From JAIPFM01 sp964494325 (lineage in GTDB: Bacteria; Planctomycetota; Phycisphaerae; Sedimentisphaerales; Anaerobacaceae): a DNA stretch of 64,000 nt. A model generated the notes under the pieces. That model was given only the letters and a program-made list of their open reading frames with translations, did not search any database and was not told where the DNA came from. Both the position numbers and the translations under genes were made by a program. The stretch spans positions 1 to 64,000 of the forward strand of contig CAZBTJ010000002.1 in assembly GCA_964494325.1 (NCBI GenBank), written 5' to 3'. Each line of letters opens with the position of its first letter. Within the stretch, counting starts at the first letter, position 1. This document shows positions 35,586 through 45,844 of this stretch, piece by piece.

Positions 35586-35822
35586 ATGGCTTTGGAGCCA
35601 GATAGAATCATGGGAAAAACCATGACAGAAAAAATTATTCCGGCTCGTTACTTGAATACGGATGACGCAGCTGAACCAGCGACACATTGCATGGAAGATC
35701 TGGACACGAATTTTGTGGACAAGTGTCAACCGGGTGATGTCATTGTGGCTGGTGATGATTTTGGCTGTGGCTCCAGCCGTGAGGACGGGGGCCTATTGCC
35801 GTATATCAAGAAGGCAAATTAA
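35586..35822 (+). pseudogene. Internally deleted second-type LeuD (isopropylmalate dehydratase small subunit)
   Basis: Begins 7 bases after leuA. The frame reads MTEKIIPARYLNTDDAAEPA, THCMEDLDTNFVDKCQPGDV and IVAGDDFGCGSSRE. These match the shorter LeuD/HacB family (about 165 residues, IIPARYLNT...HCMED...GDIIVAG.NFGCGSSREHAP). Directly after SRE the sequence jumps to DGGLLPYIKKAN and stop, which resembles the C-terminal end of the same family. So about 85 internal residues are missing in frame, leaving 78. It cannot fold as a normal swivelling domain. The intact E. coli-type leuD is at 3019-3621. Confidence 0.75.
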
Positions 35823-35870
35823 CAAGAGAATGAATAGATTTAGTAATTGGATCTTACAGAAGGGATCAAC

Positions 35871-36962
35871 ATGGGAAAAACTTACAACATTGCAATTATG
35901 CCCGGTGATGGCACCGGCCCGGAAGTCACAGTAGAAGCCGTCAAAGTCCTTAAAGCCGTAGCTGATAAGTTTGGCTTTACAGTTAACCTGACAGACTATG
36001 ATTTTGGAGGCGAACGCTATAAACGTACAGGCGAAACCCTGCCTGACAGTGGCGTGGAAGCATTTCGTCAACATGATGCCATTTTGCTTGGTGCGATTGG
36101 CCATCCTGATGTGAAGCCGGGTATCTTGGAAAAGGGTATTCTGCTTAAGGCTCGCTTTGCCCTGGATCAATACATCAACCTGCGTCCTGTCAAACTTTTT
36201 CCCGGTGTAGAAACGCCCCTCAAGGACAAAGGTCCTGAACACGTCGACTACGTGGTGGTTCGCGAAAACACAGGCGGCATTTACACGGGTGCGGGCGGTA
36301 TTTCGATGAAGGATACCCCGAACGAAGTGGCCGTTCAAAGCATGGTCTATAACCGTTTTCAGGTAGAACGTTGTCTGCGATATGCCTTTGATTATGCCCA
36401 GAAGTATGGCAAGAAGGCTCAAGGTAAAGGGACTGAAAACACACTCGGCCTCGTCGGTAAAACCAATGTGCTGACCTACGTGTTTGACCTGTGGGAACGG
36501 GCCTTCCATGACATTGGTGGCGCTGATTATGCCGATGTACGAAGAGACTACTATCACGTGGATGCCACCTGCATGTGGATGGTCAAGAGCCCGGAATGGT
36601 TCGACGTGTTGGTCACTGGCAACATGTTCGGCGACATCATTACGGATCTTGGTGCGATCACTCAGGGCGGCATGGGCATTGCGGCTGGCGGCAACATCAA
36701 TCCTGAAGGTGTCAGCATGTTTGAACCCATTGGCGGCAGTGCACCCAAGTACACAGGCCAAGGCGTCATTAATCCACTGGCTGCCATTTGCGCGGCAGGC
36801 ATGATGCTTCAAACCCTGGGAGAAGACACCGCAGCCGATACGATTGAGCAGGCTGTGATGCATGTCACAGGCACCAAACTGAAATCTCTGGCAGCCGGGC
36901 AGATGGGCTATACTACCAGTCAGGTGGGTGACCTCGTCGCAGACCGCGCAGCCAACGGTTAA
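35871..36962 (+). CDS. leuB: 3-isopropylmalate dehydrogenase (isocitrate dehydrogenase family)
   Basis: Oxidises and decarboxylates 3-isopropylmalate to 2-oxoisocaproate with NAD. 363 residues: IAIMPGDGTGPEVTVEAVKV opens the family fold. The substrate arginines are in RFALDQYINLRPVKLFPG, and VVRENTGGIYTGAGG, DATCMWMVKSPEWFD and FGDIITDLGAITQGGMG form the active site. FEPIGGSAPKYTGQGVINPL binds NAD. Close relatives include tartrate and homoisocitrate dehydrogenases, but the leuA context favours LeuB. The start is ATG 35871 with GAAGGG six bases upstream. A terminator follows. Confidence 0.9.
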   Translation: MGKTYNIAIMPGDGTGPEVTVEAVKVLKAVADKFGFTVNLTDYDFGGERYKRTGETLPDSGVEAFRQHDAILLGAIGHPDVKPGILEKGILLKARFALDQYINLRPVKLFPGVETPLKDKGPEHVDYVVVRENTGGIYTGAGGISMKDTPNEVAVQSMVYNRFQVERCLRYAFDYAQKYGKKAQGKGTENTLGLVGKTNVLTYVFDLWERAFHDIGGADYADVRRDYYHVDATCMWMVKSPEWFDVLVTGNMFGDIITDLGAITQGGMGIAAGGNINPEGVSMFEPIGGSAPKYTGQGVINPLAAICAAGMMLQTLGEDTAADTIEQAVMHVTGTKLKSLAAGQMGYTTSQVGDLVADRAANG

Positions 36963-36975
36963 AACTCGTATTTCT

Positions 36976-37016
36976 AATCCGGACGTATCTTCAAACGATG
37001 CGTCCGGATTTTTTTG
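36976..37016 (+). terminator. Rho-independent terminator after leuB
   Basis: A perfect stem AATCCGGACG / CGTCCGGATT (36976-36985 and 37001-37010) with a 15-base loop is followed by a T-run to 37015. It ends the leuA-leuB transcript. The convergent lpd gene ends immediately beyond it, but the minus strand lacks a matching T-run. Confidence 0.88.
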
Positions 37017-37021
37017 TCCCT

Positions 37022-38446
37022 TTACTTCCTCTTGGGTCGATAGGCGTGGATGCTTTGGCCATCTGCGGCCTCGGCTGCTTCCATAATGGTTTCCGACAGG
37101 GTCGGATGTGGATGAATGGTCAAGGCCAGATCCTCAGCCACAGCGGCCATTTCAACTGCCAGGATACCTTCTGCAATGAGCTCACCCGCACCAGAACCGG
37201 CAATCCCCATACCCAAAATACGGTGGGTGTCAGGTTCCATGATAAGTTTTGTGACGCCATCGCTGCGCCCCAGGCTTGTGGCACGACCACTGGCAGCCCA
37301 GGGGAAGGTTGTGACAACGATGTCGCGACTCTGAGCCTTGGCCTCACCCTCAGTGAGTCCGCACCAAGCGATTTCAGGGTCGGTAAACATGACAGCCGGG
37401 ATGGCCTTGGGTTCGAATACAGACTTGTGCCCGGCAATAACTTCAACTGCCACCTTGGCCTCGGCCGTGGCCTTATGGGCCAGCATCGGTTGACCCGCCA
37501 CATCACCAATGGCAAAGATATTGGATTCAGAGGTACGAGCTTGTGTATCTATTTTGATAAAGCCCTGATCATTCACCTTGACCTGCGTATTTTCCAGTCC
37601 CAAGCCGGCCGTGGTGGGCCTGCGTCCAATCGCTACCAGCACCTTACTGTACGTCTGCTCCGCAACGCTACCGTCCTTGGCCTCGAAAGAGACTTTGACG
37701 CCACTGCCCGTATCTTCCATCTGAGCCACGCGGGTTTCTAGCATGATCTTGCTAAACTGCGTCTTGAGTCGCTGGGCCAAGACTTTGAGGAGGTCTTTAT
37801 CTGCACCCGGCACAAGCTGTGGCATCATCTCTACCACGGACACCTCTGAGCCGAGGGCAGCATAAACCTGGCCCAGTTCCAGGCCAATATAACCACCGCC
37901 AACAACCAGCATAGACTCTGGAATATCCTCCAGGGCCAGGGCCCCTGTGGAATCCATGATGCAAGAAGATTCCGGCCAAGCCGAAATCTTGGTGGGCACT
38001 GAACCAGTCGCAATCACCGCATAATCAAACGTCACATTCTCTGTATTTCCATCCGGTCCAGTCACCGTCACATTGTGAGCATCGACAAATTGGGCTGTGC
38101 CTTGAACAAGTTTTATTTTGCGTTGCTTGGTGAGCTGTCCCAGGCCGCCAGTTAGCTTGGTGATGACAGAGTCCTTGAAATTTCGCAACTTGTCGAGGTC
38201 GATCTTGATCCCCTCAACAGTTATTCCATGATCCGCCAGAGTCTTCGCTTCATTCAGAAAAGCCGCAATATGCAAAAGCGCCTTGGAGGGAATGCACCCA
38301 CGATACAGGCACACGCCACCAGGGGCGGCTTCCGGATCAATCAGGGTGACATTGAGTCCCAGGTCAGCCGCATGAAAGGCAGCGGGGTATCCAGCCGGAC
38401 CTGCACCAATGATGACAACATGGGTATTCTTTTCTGCACTTGGCAT
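37022..38446 (-). CDS. lpdA: Dihydrolipoamide dehydrogenase (E3)
   Basis: FAD enzyme that reoxidises dihydrolipoyl groups of the pyruvate dehydrogenase complex, passing electrons to NAD. 474 residues: FAD loop VVIIGAGPAGYPAAFHAADL, redox-active disulfide in GGVCLYRGCIPSKALLH, NAD loop MLVVGGGYIGLELGQVYAAL, ANIFAIGDVAGQPMLAHKA-like segment (NIFAIGDVAGQP), and the C-terminal His-Glu pair in LTIHPHPTLSETIMEA. The family's usual LNVGC is LYRGC here, with both cysteines kept. Last of aceE-aceF-lpd; AAGGAT precedes ATG. Confidence 0.96.
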   Translation of the reverse strand: MPSAEKNTHVVIIGAGPAGYPAAFHAADLGLNVTLIDPEAAPGGVCLYRGCIPSKALLHIAAFLNEAKTLADHGITVEGIKIDLDKLRNFKDSVITKLTGGLGQLTKQRKIKLVQGTAQFVDAHNVTVTGPDGNTENVTFDYAVIATGSVPTKISAWPESSCIMDSTGALALEDIPESMLVVGGGYIGLELGQVYAALGSEVSVVEMMPQLVPGADKDLLKVLAQRLKTQFSKIMLETRVAQMEDTGSGVKVSFEAKDGSVAEQTYSKVLVAIGRRPTTAGLGLENTQVKVNDQGFIKIDTQARTSESNIFAIGDVAGQPMLAHKATAEAKVAVEVIAGHKSVFEPKAIPAVMFTDPEIAWCGLTEGEAKAQSRDIVVTTFPWAASGRATSLGRSDGVTKLIMEPDTHRILGMGIAGSGAGELIAEGILAVEMAAVAEDLALTIHPHPTLSETIMEAAEAADGQSIHAYRPKRK

Positions 38447-38449
38447 GTT

Positions 38450-39760
38450 TTATCCTTCCAAAGACAAAATAAGAGGTTCCTGAACTGCGTCGACAATCCA
38501 TTTAAGAAATGCCGCCCCCTCTGCCCCGTCAATAAGTCGATGATCATAAGACAGGCTCAACGGCAAGACTGTTCTAGGTATACAGTTTCCTTGGGCATCA
38601 AAACCGGCTTCCACAAACGAACGGCCCATGCCCAAAATAGCAACCTCCGGATAATTTACAATGGGTGTGAAGTGTGTGCCGCCAATACTTCCCAAGTTGG
38701 TAATGGTAAAGGTGCCACCCGTCAAGTCATCCATGGATACTTTGCCTGTGCGAGCCTTACCCGCAATATCAATAACCTCTTTGGAAATATCGATCATATT
38801 CTTTTTATCCACATTCCGCATCACTGGCACAAGCAGACCGCGCTCGGTCTTCACAGCAATACCAATATTGATGTACTCCTTGAGGATCGTCTCCTTCTTC
38901 TCCATATCGATGGAGGCATTAAACTTGGGGAACTTCTTCAGGGCCTGGGCCACTACCTTGACCACCATCACAGCCATGGTAAGCTTCCCACCAATGGCTT
39001 CAGCCCGTTTGGCATACGTTTTCCGGAGCGCCTCAAGCTCCGTGATATCGGCATTATTGAACTGCGTGACGTGAGGAATCTGAGACCAACACAATTGCAT
39101 CTGTCGTGCGGTCTTCAAACGTACCGGACTCATGCTCTCACGCTGTATATCGCCCCACTTGCCAAAATCTGGCAAGGGGGGTAGGGAGACTGCCTGAACA
39201 CCACCTGAAAGTGGAACGGCACGCCCAGTATTTAACTTTTTAGCACACGCTTTTACATCATCCGCTGAAATGCGCCCATGAGAACCGCTGCCCTTGACCG
39301 TATTAATATCAATACCAATCTCACGGGCAAAGCGTCGTATTGACGGCGCTGCTGGAGCCAACTCACCATTGGAGTCAGACGTTGGCGGTGCGACCGGCAC
39401 AGCGGTCGGAATTGAAACCTTCGACGCCGACGTGGATACAGGCTGAGCAGGCTCGGGTTCAGGGCCAGGGTCTTGCGACGGGACAGTATCTGGAGAAACC
39501 GGCTTTTCTGCAGGGGCAACACGCGCCTCATCCAAGGTTAATATCAATTGACCAATAACAACATCCTGCTCTTCTTTGACATACACTGCCTGAACCACCC
39601 CGCCGATCGGCACGGGCAATTCCATCATGGCCTTGTCCGTCTCCAGCTCAATAACTGTTTGCTCAGGCTGGACAGTGTCACCTGCCTTGACCGAGACCGC
39701 CACCACGCGGACGGATTCAATGTTTTCACCAAGGCTCGGCAGTTTAAATTCTGTGGACAT
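38450..39760 (-). CDS. aceF: Dihydrolipoamide acetyltransferase (E2 of pyruvate dehydrogenase)
   Basis: Core of the pyruvate dehydrogenase complex, transferring acetyl groups to CoA. 436 residues: one lipoyl domain (about 1-78, lipoylated Lys in ELETDKAMMELP), a Pro/Ala/Glu-rich linker (about 80-125), a peripheral subunit-binding domain (APSIRRFAREIGIDINTVKG), and a catalytic acyltransferase domain ending with LSLSYDHRLIDGAEGAAFLK, which carries the HxxxDG active site. Only one lipoyl domain is present, against three in E. coli. Three bases separate it from lpd and 14 from aceE; AAAGGAAC precedes ATG. Confidence 0.95.
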   Translation of the reverse strand: MSTEFKLPSLGENIESVRVVAVSVKAGDTVQPEQTVIELETDKAMMELPVPIGGVVQAVYVKEEQDVVIGQLILTLDEARVAPAEKPVSPDTVPSQDPGPEPEPAQPVSTSASKVSIPTAVPVAPPTSDSNGELAPAAPSIRRFAREIGIDINTVKGSGSHGRISADDVKACAKKLNTGRAVPLSGGVQAVSLPPLPDFGKWGDIQRESMSPVRLKTARQMQLCWSQIPHVTQFNNADITELEALRKTYAKRAEAIGGKLTMAVMVVKVVAQALKKFPKFNASIDMEKKETILKEYINIGIAVKTERGLLVPVMRNVDKKNMIDISKEVIDIAGKARTGKVSMDDLTGGTFTITNLGSIGGTHFTPIVNYPEVAILGMGRSFVEAGFDAQGNCIPRTVLPLSLSYDHRLIDGAEGAAFLKWIVDAVQEPLILSLEG

Positions 39761-39774
39761 CAGATTTGTTCCTT

Positions 39775-42450
<2,676 letters not shown>

Positions 42451-42943
42451 ACTCTGCGATCTCCACAACTCACCGAAAGATTAAGCGGATATAAGAAATC
42501 CTACTCACACGCAATCTGATATCGGTGCATTCTATCGAACCAATTTGGTTATTACAATAATTACCCAGAGTACGCAGTGAAATTCAACGGAGTTCGGTTT
42601 TTGAGGGCGTAAGCCAAGATTATCGTGGATAAACCCGTTTTTCTTCGCAGTTCTGGCGGTTTCCAACAGATAACAGGCCAGGCCGCAACTCACAATCTCA
42701 TCTTCATAATGTGACGACCTGCTCGCTTCTTGGCCCTGGGCGATAACCACTCAAAGAGGAAATGGCCATCTTTTTGAACTTTTGAACCCAAAAGCTTTGG
42801 CTTCAAATAATGTTGTGAATTGCCCTTTTTCGGTGTATAAACGGTCAAAAGATATTCTTTTCCCTTATTCTGTGAAACTATATGTCAGTAATGCGTCTAT
42901 AGGATCAGCCCCAAAAGAGTAGGGCTAAATTATTAAGGGGGGC
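42451..42943. other. Intergenic region between aceE and ECF sigma operon
   Basis: About 490 bases between divergent operons. A minus-strand frame of 72 codons (42532-42750) exists but has no recognised domain, poor support for its start and frame breaks around it, so it is not called as a gene. The region must hold promoters for both operons. No clear repeats or RNA structure were found. Confidence 0.3.
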
Positions 42944-42976
42944 ATGGAGCCTGACATCGTTGGACAGTATATGTGA
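42944..42976 (+). other. Ten-codon frame overlapping the sigma factor start
   Basis: ATG 42944 follows a very strong ribosome site (AAGGGGGG) and reads MEPDIVGQYM before TGA 42974-42976. The only plausible start of the ECF sigma gene (TTG 42960) lies inside it in another frame. It may couple translation of the sigma gene or act as a leader; alternatively the sigma N-terminus is mis-assigned here. Confidence 0.35.
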
Positions 42977-43541
42977 CAATTCAATACCGGTTGAGTGGTC
43001 TTTGGCGAACGATACCAAGGAGGCCTTTGAAACCTTTGTAAAGGCGCATATGAAAAAGGCCTATTTTGTGGCCCTGGGCATGGTAGGAAACCATGAAGAT
43101 GCCCTGGAGCTGTCGCAAGAGGCCTTTTCCAAGGCCTATCAACACAGGGGGACACTCAATGCCAAGGGCAAGTTTTACCCGTGGTTTTATCAGATCCTTC
43201 GGAATCTGTGCATTAGCCACCTGCGTAAACGTAAGCACCGGCGCACACTGCCCATAGATATGCCAGACGGTCAAACCCTTGAATTACCTACGGCACCGGG
43301 TTTTGAACCGGATTCCATTGCAGAACGCAATGAAACCAAGGATCTGGTCTGGAAAGCCATCGGCTCATTGGAGCCCAAGCACAGAGAGGTCATTATCCTA
43401 AGACACTTTCAAAACTTATCTTACGAAGAAATGGCCCAATTGCTTTTCTGCAATAAAGGGACCGTAACCAGCCGTTTATATTATGCTCGCAAACGATTAA
43501 AAGAAGTTCTCGAACAAGAGAAAGGAGGTCAGCCTGTATGA
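42960..43541 (+). CDS. ECF-type RNA polymerase sigma factor
   Basis: A sigma-70 family factor of the extracytoplasmic-function group, 193 residues. Region 2 (about 23-95: FVKAHMKKAYFVALGMVGNH, ALELSQEAFSKAYQH, FYPWFYQILRNLCISHLRKR) and region 4 (about 130-185: LEPKHREVIILRHFQNLSYE, with CNKGTVTSRLYYARKRLKE as the recognition helix) are clear. The start appears to be TTG 42960, unusual and lying inside a short leader frame. The stop overlaps the anti-sigma start as ATGA, so the pair is translationally coupled. Confidence 0.9.
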   Translation: MDSICDNSIPVEWSLANDTKEAFETFVKAHMKKAYFVALGMVGNHEDALELSQEAFSKAYQHRGTLNAKGKFYPWFYQILRNLCISHLRKRKHRRTLPIDMPDGQTLELPTAPGFEPDSIAERNETKDLVWKAIGSLEPKHREVIILRHFQNLSYEEMAQLLFCNKGTVTSRLYYARKRLKEVLEQEKGGQPV

Positions 43542-43984
43542 CCTGCCGGGACAACAAAGATCTGATGATGGCCTACCTCGATGGCGAGCTGGATGACACC
43601 GAAAACAAGATGTTACAGGAACATCTGGCCGAATGCCCCCAGTGCCTTAAAGAATTGGAAGAATTCAAGTCTCTCAAGTTAATGACCGATAATATAACTT
43701 TGACAGAACCCGAAGATCAGATTTGGCAACGATATTGGGACAATGTCTACAACCGACTGGAACGTGGCATGGGATGGATGCTCATGTCTGCAGCCGGTAT
43801 ATGCCTGGGAATCTTTGGAGGATTCAAAGTCATTGAGTCTATAATTGTGGACCCCTCGGTGTGCCTGTTCTTGAAGGTCGCCCTACTGGTTTTGATTTTG
43901 GGGCTCAGTATCTTGCTGATTTCGATCATGCGAGAGAGGCTGTACTTTTGGAAGAATGACCGTTATCGTCATATCAGGAGATAG
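43538..43984 (+). CDS. Anti-sigma factor with zinc-finger domain and two membrane segments
   Basis: A 148-residue protein. The cytoplasmic N-terminus has the ZAS-type motif MAYLDGELDDTENKMLQEHL followed by AECPQC (His-x3-Cys-x2-Cys), the fold that holds ECF sigma factors. Two hydrophobic segments follow (about 80-98 and 107-127), with only a short loop between them, so it has little extracytoplasmic sensor. The C-terminus is basic. It is coupled to the sigma gene by a 4-base overlap and should retain that sigma at the membrane. How it is released is not visible. Confidence 0.85.
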   Translation: MTCRDNKDLMMAYLDGELDDTENKMLQEHLAECPQCLKELEEFKSLKLMTDNITLTEPEDQIWQRYWDNVYNRLERGMGWMLMSAAGICLGIFGGFKVIESIIVDPSVCLFLKVALLVLILGLSILLISIMRERLYFWKNDRYRHIRR

Positions 43985-43987
43985 ACT

Positions 43988-44314
43988 ATGTATCTATCCA
44001 CGAACAATGAAATTGTAGGCAAGAAAACCATAAAACACATTGGCCTGGTCAAGGGTAACACCATTCGAGCCAGGCACCTGGGGCATGACGTCCTGGCGAT
44101 CCTCAGAAATATTGTCGGAGGCGAGATTTCTGACTACACCAAGATGATGGCCGAATCCAGAGAACAGGCGCTTGACCGTATGGTTGAGAGCGCTAGAAGC
44201 CAGGGTGCCAATGCCGTGATTCACATTGATTTCTCAACATCATCCATCATGGGCAGTGCCTCAGAGATTCTCGCCTACGGCACTGCCGTGGTTGTCGAGG
44301 ACCCTCCCAAATAG
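43988..44314 (+). CDS. YbjQ/UPF0145 family protein
   Basis: A 108-residue soluble protein of the YbjQ family (sometimes called a heavy-metal-binding domain; proposed to form homopentamers). IKHIGLVKGNTIRARHLGHD, REQALDRMVESARSQGANAV and ILAYGTAVVVE are family landmarks. It follows the anti-sigma gene by 3 bases and precedes NfeD and SPFH genes, so it is part of a membrane-stress-like operon. The molecular function is unknown. Confidence 0.85.
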   Translation: MYLSTNNEIVGKKTIKHIGLVKGNTIRARHLGHDVLAILRNIVGGEISDYTKMMAESREQALDRMVESARSQGANAVIHIDFSTSSIMGSASEILAYGTAVVVEDPPK

Positions 44315-44337
44315 ACCGTTTCTGAAAGGGACAGACA

Positions 44338-44796
44338 ATGGAATGGATCAAAGAGTATCTTGAACCCGAACTGATCTGGTTTCTGTTTGGTTTGGCCATG
44401 TTTCTGTTTGAATTTGCCCTGCCTGGCCTGATCATTTTCTTTTTTGGCGTGGGGGCATGGGTGGTGGCCGGTCTGTGCTTCTTCTTGCCGATGACCGTGG
44501 AATGGCAGTTACTGATCTTTCTGGTGACCTCTGTTTTGTGTCTGTTAATCCTTCGAAGAACTCTCAAAAAGATCTTCTTCGGACGAGTCGTCAATGATCC
44601 CAAGGCCTCAGAATATGCAGATGAAAATGTGGGCAAGGAAGCAGTGGTAGAAACGCGCATCGCCCCACACACACCCGGAAAGATCGAGATCAACGGCACA
44701 CTGTGGAAAGCCGTGTCAGAACATACGATTGAAGCGAACGCCACTGTGACGATCATTGCCAAGGACAATCTAACCTTCACAGTCAAACCAACCTAA
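44338..44796 (+). CDS. NfeD-like membrane protein (short form)
   Basis: A 152-residue protein with hydrophobic segments at about 11-28, 31-53 and 58-75. A C-terminal OB-fold domain follows (about 95-150: GKEAVVETRIAPHTPGKIEI, TIEANATVTIIAKDNLTFTV). Short NfeD proteins lack the protease domain and work beside SPFH proteins, as the next gene encodes here; the pair is thought to organise membrane microdomains. The adjacent genes support this. Confidence 0.88.
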   Translation: MEWIKEYLEPELIWFLFGLAMFLFEFALPGLIIFFFGVGAWVVAGLCFFLPMTVEWQLLIFLVTSVLCLLILRRTLKKIFFGRVVNDPKASEYADENVGKEAVVETRIAPHTPGKIEINGTLWKAVSEHTIEANATVTIIAKDNLTFTVKPT

Positions 44797-44819
44797 TCAC
44801 AAGGAAAAGGAGAAAAACC

Positions 44820-45773
44820 ATGACTTTACCTATACTGGCTGATGCCGAGACCACAACCACGATCATCGTCGTCGGACTCATTGTCTTCGCCCTGGTCATA
44901 TTCTTCAAGACGATCCGCATTGTCCCGCAAAAGGAAGCCATGATTGTGGAGCGCCTGGGCAAGTACTCCAAGACACTGGAAGCCGGATTCCACATCCTTT
45001 GGCCATTCATTGACAAGGTGGCCTACAAACACACGCTGAAAGAACAGGCCGTAGACGTAGCGCCTCAGCAGTGTATTACCAAAGACAATATAGCCGTGGA
45101 GGTGGATGGTATACTCTACATGATGGTCGTTGACCCGAAACGAGCCTCGTATGGTATTGACCGCTATCGTTTCGCCTCCACGCAATTGGCCCAAACGACC
45201 ATGCGTAGTGTCATAGGCAAACTGGACCTGGACAAGAGCTTTGAAGAACGTGAGAACATCAATCACGTCATTGTGGCTGCTGTAGACAAGGCATCTGATC
45301 CCTGGGGTGTCAAGGTCACACGCTACGAGGTCAAAAACATCGTGCCGCCTCCGAGCATCAAGGATGCTATGGAAAAACAGATGCGCGCAGAGCGTGAAAA
45401 ACGATCCCTTATTGCGGAATCCGAAGGTGATCGCCAAGCCAAGATCAACCGGGCAGAGGGCGAACGTTCAGAAACCATTGCAAGATCAGAAGGTGAAAAA
45501 CAGAAACGGGTCAATGAAGCCGAAGGCAAAGCCTTTGAGATTGAAAAGGTGGCTGAAGCCACAGCCGAAGGCATCCGCAGAATCGCCATCGCTATTAATG
45601 AGGAAGGAGGCACCAAGGCTGTGAACCTGAGAATCGCAGAACAGTACCTCAATGAATTCGGCAAACTCGCCAAAACCAACAATACCATGATCATTCCCTC
45701 AGACCTGGCAGACATCGCAGGCATGATCAAGGCAGCCTCATCTGTATTAAAAGATAAAACACCCACTGCTTGA
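44820..45773 (+). CDS. SPFH/band 7 protein (QmcA/paraslipin-like)
   Basis: A 317-residue membrane-anchored scaffold protein. The N-terminal helix (about 12-31) is followed by the SPFH domain (IRIVPQKEAMIVERLGKYSK, DGILYMMVVDPKRASYGIDR, TTMRSVIGKLDLDKSFEERE, WGVKVTRYEVKNIVPPPSI). A long Ala/Glu-rich coiled coil with EGDRQAKINRAEGERSE-type repeats (about 190-255) comes next. It probably oligomerises into membrane microdomains with the NfeD protein. It ends the sigma/anti-sigma/YbjQ/NfeD/SPFH run; asnS follows 71 bases later. Confidence 0.92.
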   Translation: MTLPILADAETTTTIIVVGLIVFALVIFFKTIRIVPQKEAMIVERLGKYSKTLEAGFHILWPFIDKVAYKHTLKEQAVDVAPQQCITKDNIAVEVDGILYMMVVDPKRASYGIDRYRFASTQLAQTTMRSVIGKLDLDKSFEERENINHVIVAAVDKASDPWGVKVTRYEVKNIVPPPSIKDAMEKQMRAEREKRSLIAESEGDRQAKINRAEGERSETIARSEGEKQKRVNEAEGKAFEIEKVAEATAEGIRRIAIAINEEGGTKAVNLRIAEQYLNEFGKLAKTNNTMIIPSDLADIAGMIKAASSVLKDKTPTA

Positions 45774-45844
45774 CGCCGTGTTCAGTGCCCCTTATTCTAT
45801 GGCGTTGCAAAACGTTATTATCTATGATTAAGGGGTACAAAGCT

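Noticed and set aside
35793..36863. A 356-codon open frame on the minus strand
   Set aside because: It lies wholly antisense to leuB, whose product matches its family from end to end; the opposite frame is a codon-bias shadow with no recognised domain.
42532..42750. 72-codon minus-strand frame upstream of aceE
   Set aside because: No recognised domain and no convincing ribosome site or neighbour logic; considered as a transposase relic but no motif supports this.
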